This document shows positions 61,691 through 64,000 of a DNA stretch of 64,000 nucleotides, one piece after another. A program made the translations under genes and the position numbers. A model generated the notes under the pieces. The model ran no database searches. It saw nothing but the letters and a program-made list of their open reading frames with translations, and was not told the DNA's origin. Positions within the stretch are counted from its first letter, which is position 1. Each line of letters begins with the position of its first letter. Source of the DNA: Lepisosteus oculatus. Lineage: Eukaryota; Chordata; Actinopteri; Semionotiformes; Lepisosteidae. The stretch is from contig NC_090697.1 of NCBI RefSeq assembly GCF_040954835.1, forward strand, positions 10,718,001 through 10,782,000, written 5' to 3'.

Positions 61691-62800
61691 ATTCGTAAAA
61701 ATGATTCATATTGCCTTCATCTGTTCAAGTGATTTAGAAACACTTGCAGAAGGGCTGATTTTTTTAAAGGGGAAGACTGTTCTGTCCAAGAATGAAGAAA
61801 TTACAATAGATCATGCTTCCAAAAAGTAAATGGAGAACGTTTTTGTGAATATACTGTACAAGATGTAATGTATGAAACTTTTTAAATATCAAAAAGAACA
61901 TGAAGATGTTTGCCATGTTTAATATTTTTTGGCCTATTTAACTAGACACAGTTTGTGTTTGTGACCAAAGCCTGATGCCTGCCTGCTGACAGACAGCCCA
62001 GGAACAGACAGGCCCTCAAGCCCTTGGAACACGGAGTGCCCTTTTGGATTAATCCAAGGAAAATGTGGTAACTTCCTTATACATGAAAGTCTTAAAATAC
62101 TAAATACTAAATACTACTGCCACCAAGATAATAGGGTTCGCAGTTAGCACTGTGTACTGGATTTCAGTTTAGGTTCAGTAAGGTTTCCCCTCATCTGTGC
62201 ATCCACTTGCTTTTGGTTTTGAAACAAGCTCTGACATTATTAGAAGCTGAGCATATTCATTTGCAGAGAGGACAGTGCTACAGTGCAGAAGTGAAACTGT
62301 GTGTCTGTGTGTCTGTGTGTGTGTGTAGGGAGGGGGGATTACGGTCATGCTAACGGAACTTCAGATTCAGCTCAAAACTCCAGAACATGGCTGTGTCACC
62401 AGTTGTATAGGTCAGTGGTTTACGCTGGCCCATGATATGACATTTCTGCATAATGATTAATTGTGAGGTATAACATACTGTATGACACAAAATACACAGT
62501 TCTGCTGCAGGGCGAAATAAGTACTTGTGTTTTGTCAGTTCCATCACACGAGGTTTCAAACCTACACACACTATTACACACAGGAGAGAACAATCACACC
62601 TCCTGCCGGAGTTGCAGAAGTGAAGAGCCCATGGAAAAATGTACTTTTATTAAAGAGAGGGGCAATCGGATCCCAACCATTTTCTCTTACGGCCAAGGAC
62701 ATTTGACGACTTAGAATACAAACGGCTGTCTGACCCCTCACTGCAGGATGAAACTTCCCATTTCCAAAAATAGAGTACAAATAGAATAGTAAACTTATGT
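61691..62800. other. Intergenic after ndufaf7, no gene seen
   Basis: No exon or recognisable repeat apart from the TG microsatellite. Open frames here are short and unsupported. Confidence 0.5.
62290..62328. repeat. (TG)n/(TGTC)n microsatellite
   Basis: Run of GTGTGTCT/GTGTGT units between ndufaf7 and the window end. Confidence 0.85.
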
Positions 62801-64000
62801 TGAGATGCTGCATTTTATTAATCAGTAAGTATTAAAATATACAAAACACTTTAAAGACACCTGCCAATCCAGTGGCAACACAGAAATTGAAATGATTCTC
62901 AGGATTAAGTCATGCATCTTTAACAGTTTCAGTTCAGTCAGGCCCAATTTTTACATTACATAAGGGAACGTATGCAAAAAACAAAAAAAAAAGCATTAGC
63001 ATTAAACAGTTCAACTGAGCTTATCTCACAGCCCAGTGCAGTGGTGTTATTCAGCCCTTATAACACTGCAGTATTCTCTTTCAACAGAAGAAAAGGACAA
63101 AAGTGAACATGAAACTTAATAGTGGTGCTATTAAGGAAAAATATTCTAGCAATACTGAGAAAACGGCAATGGAAACCATAACAGATGGCCGTCAAAAGTT
63201 AGATAAAAGCCGACAGCTTCAATTTTTGTATAATTCGCAACAAACTGAGTCCTTCTTTTTCACAACTGTAGTCACTGCTTAGAAGACGAACTCCATATGG
63301 TCTGGAATATTTAAGATATAAGGTTATTTAACTCAGAAATCTGTGAAATTGTCAATGTCCAGTTCACATTTGGTTGAAAAAGTCCTATTAATTGGATAAG
63401 GATGATAAGCAAAACGTGTCCTGCCCAAGATTTGTGCCTGTTAGACATCCAGTGCTGGGCATGAGCAATATTTATTATCCATAGAACTATTCTGTATAAA
63501 AATGGGCAGTTTCCTTCAAATATGCTTGTGCCAATCTTGAGATAAAGGCAGAGAAAATGTCTATCAGATATTTACAGAGACTGTTAGCTTTGGGGTGCAG
63601 ATTTTGCTTACAATTCCTAAGACAGGTCTTCAGCTGCTACCTTAATTAGATTAGCAGTGTTCACTACTGCATTGTATTTTAAAAACATTAAAGTAAAGGA
63701 TGGTAAAGTACTGTAGTCAGATATTAATGAGAGAAAGTATTTACAAAACTGAAAAATCAGAACAAATAAAGAATAGGGCAGTAACAGCGTTATTTTAGGT
63801 ATGAAACACTCAGGCTACATGCTCTAATTTGCTCACTGTGGGCTGTGCAATAGGTGAACATAAATGGCATGAAAAGTTCCCCCAATCAAGCTGTCTGCAA
63901 TTCATGTGCCCATGTTTTAAGAAAAAATTACGCCATAAACCCAACTAATCAGACAAATCTGAATATGTTTAATGAGGAATTGATAGAAACAGAAATAATC
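62800..64000 (-). other. Possible 3' UTR of a convergent minus-strand gene (prkd3 by analogy)
   Basis: AT-rich, repeat-free and without open frames, with a canonical AATAAA on the minus strand at 62819-62814. In mammals PRKD3 lies next to NDUFAF7 in convergent orientation, so this may be its 3' UTR. No coding exon falls inside the window; the identity is inference. Confidence 0.3.

Overview
The window is vertebrate nuclear DNA, almost certainly from a ray-finned fish. It has split genes with GT-AG introns, large AT-rich intergenic and intronic space, and fish-type mobile elements: 5S-rRNA-derived SINEs with (ATT)n tails, tRNA-derived SINEs, CR1/L2-type LINE remnants, Tc1-like transposons and Penelope-like repeat ends. 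The FOXA2 protein resembles the fish ortholog more than the mammalian one. I cannot decide between a teleost and an early-branching lineage such as gar, bowfin or sturgeon.

Four protein-coding genes are supported, and their reading frames close exactly after manual splicing. (1) foxa2, minus strand, 3089-5139: two coding exons, 413 aa, a forkhead transcription factor of endoderm, notochord and floor plate. (2) cebpzos, plus strand, 28762-30634: three coding exons, 82 aa, a small single-pass membrane protein. (3) cebpz, minus strand, 30711-45821: 17 exons, 1080 aa, a CBF/Mak21/Noc1-family ribosome-biogenesis factor. (4) ndufaf7, plus strand, 46234-61505: ten exons, 446 aa, a mitochondrial arginine methyltransferase for complex I assembly.

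Layout: 1-3088 is the 3' flank and UTR of foxa2. 5140-28761 is a 23.6 kb intergenic region upstream of foxa2 that holds LINE and SINE debris and one candidate enhancer about 14.6 kb upstream of the foxa2 start. From 28.7 kb to 61.5 kb the cebpzos-cebpz-ndufaf7 cluster is compact and keeps the arrangement known from mammals. cebpzos and cebpz converge with only 76 bp between stop codons. cebpz and ndufaf7 diverge from a shared 412 bp promoter that contains a CACGTG box. 61506-64000 has no coding exon and may hold the 3' UTR of a convergent minus-strand gene.

I found no new defence, toxin or mobile gene system. The less expected items are local sequence events: a 116 bp tandem duplication that doubles the ndufaf7 exon 2 splice acceptor, a decayed extra copy of cebpzos exon 3, a 52 bp templated duplication inside a SINE, a perfect 18 bp-arm hairpin in ndufaf7 intron 4, a nearly complete Tc1 element with about 200 bp inverted repeats in the last cebpz intron, and an inverted pair of repeat ends with decayed hammerhead-ribozyme-like cores.
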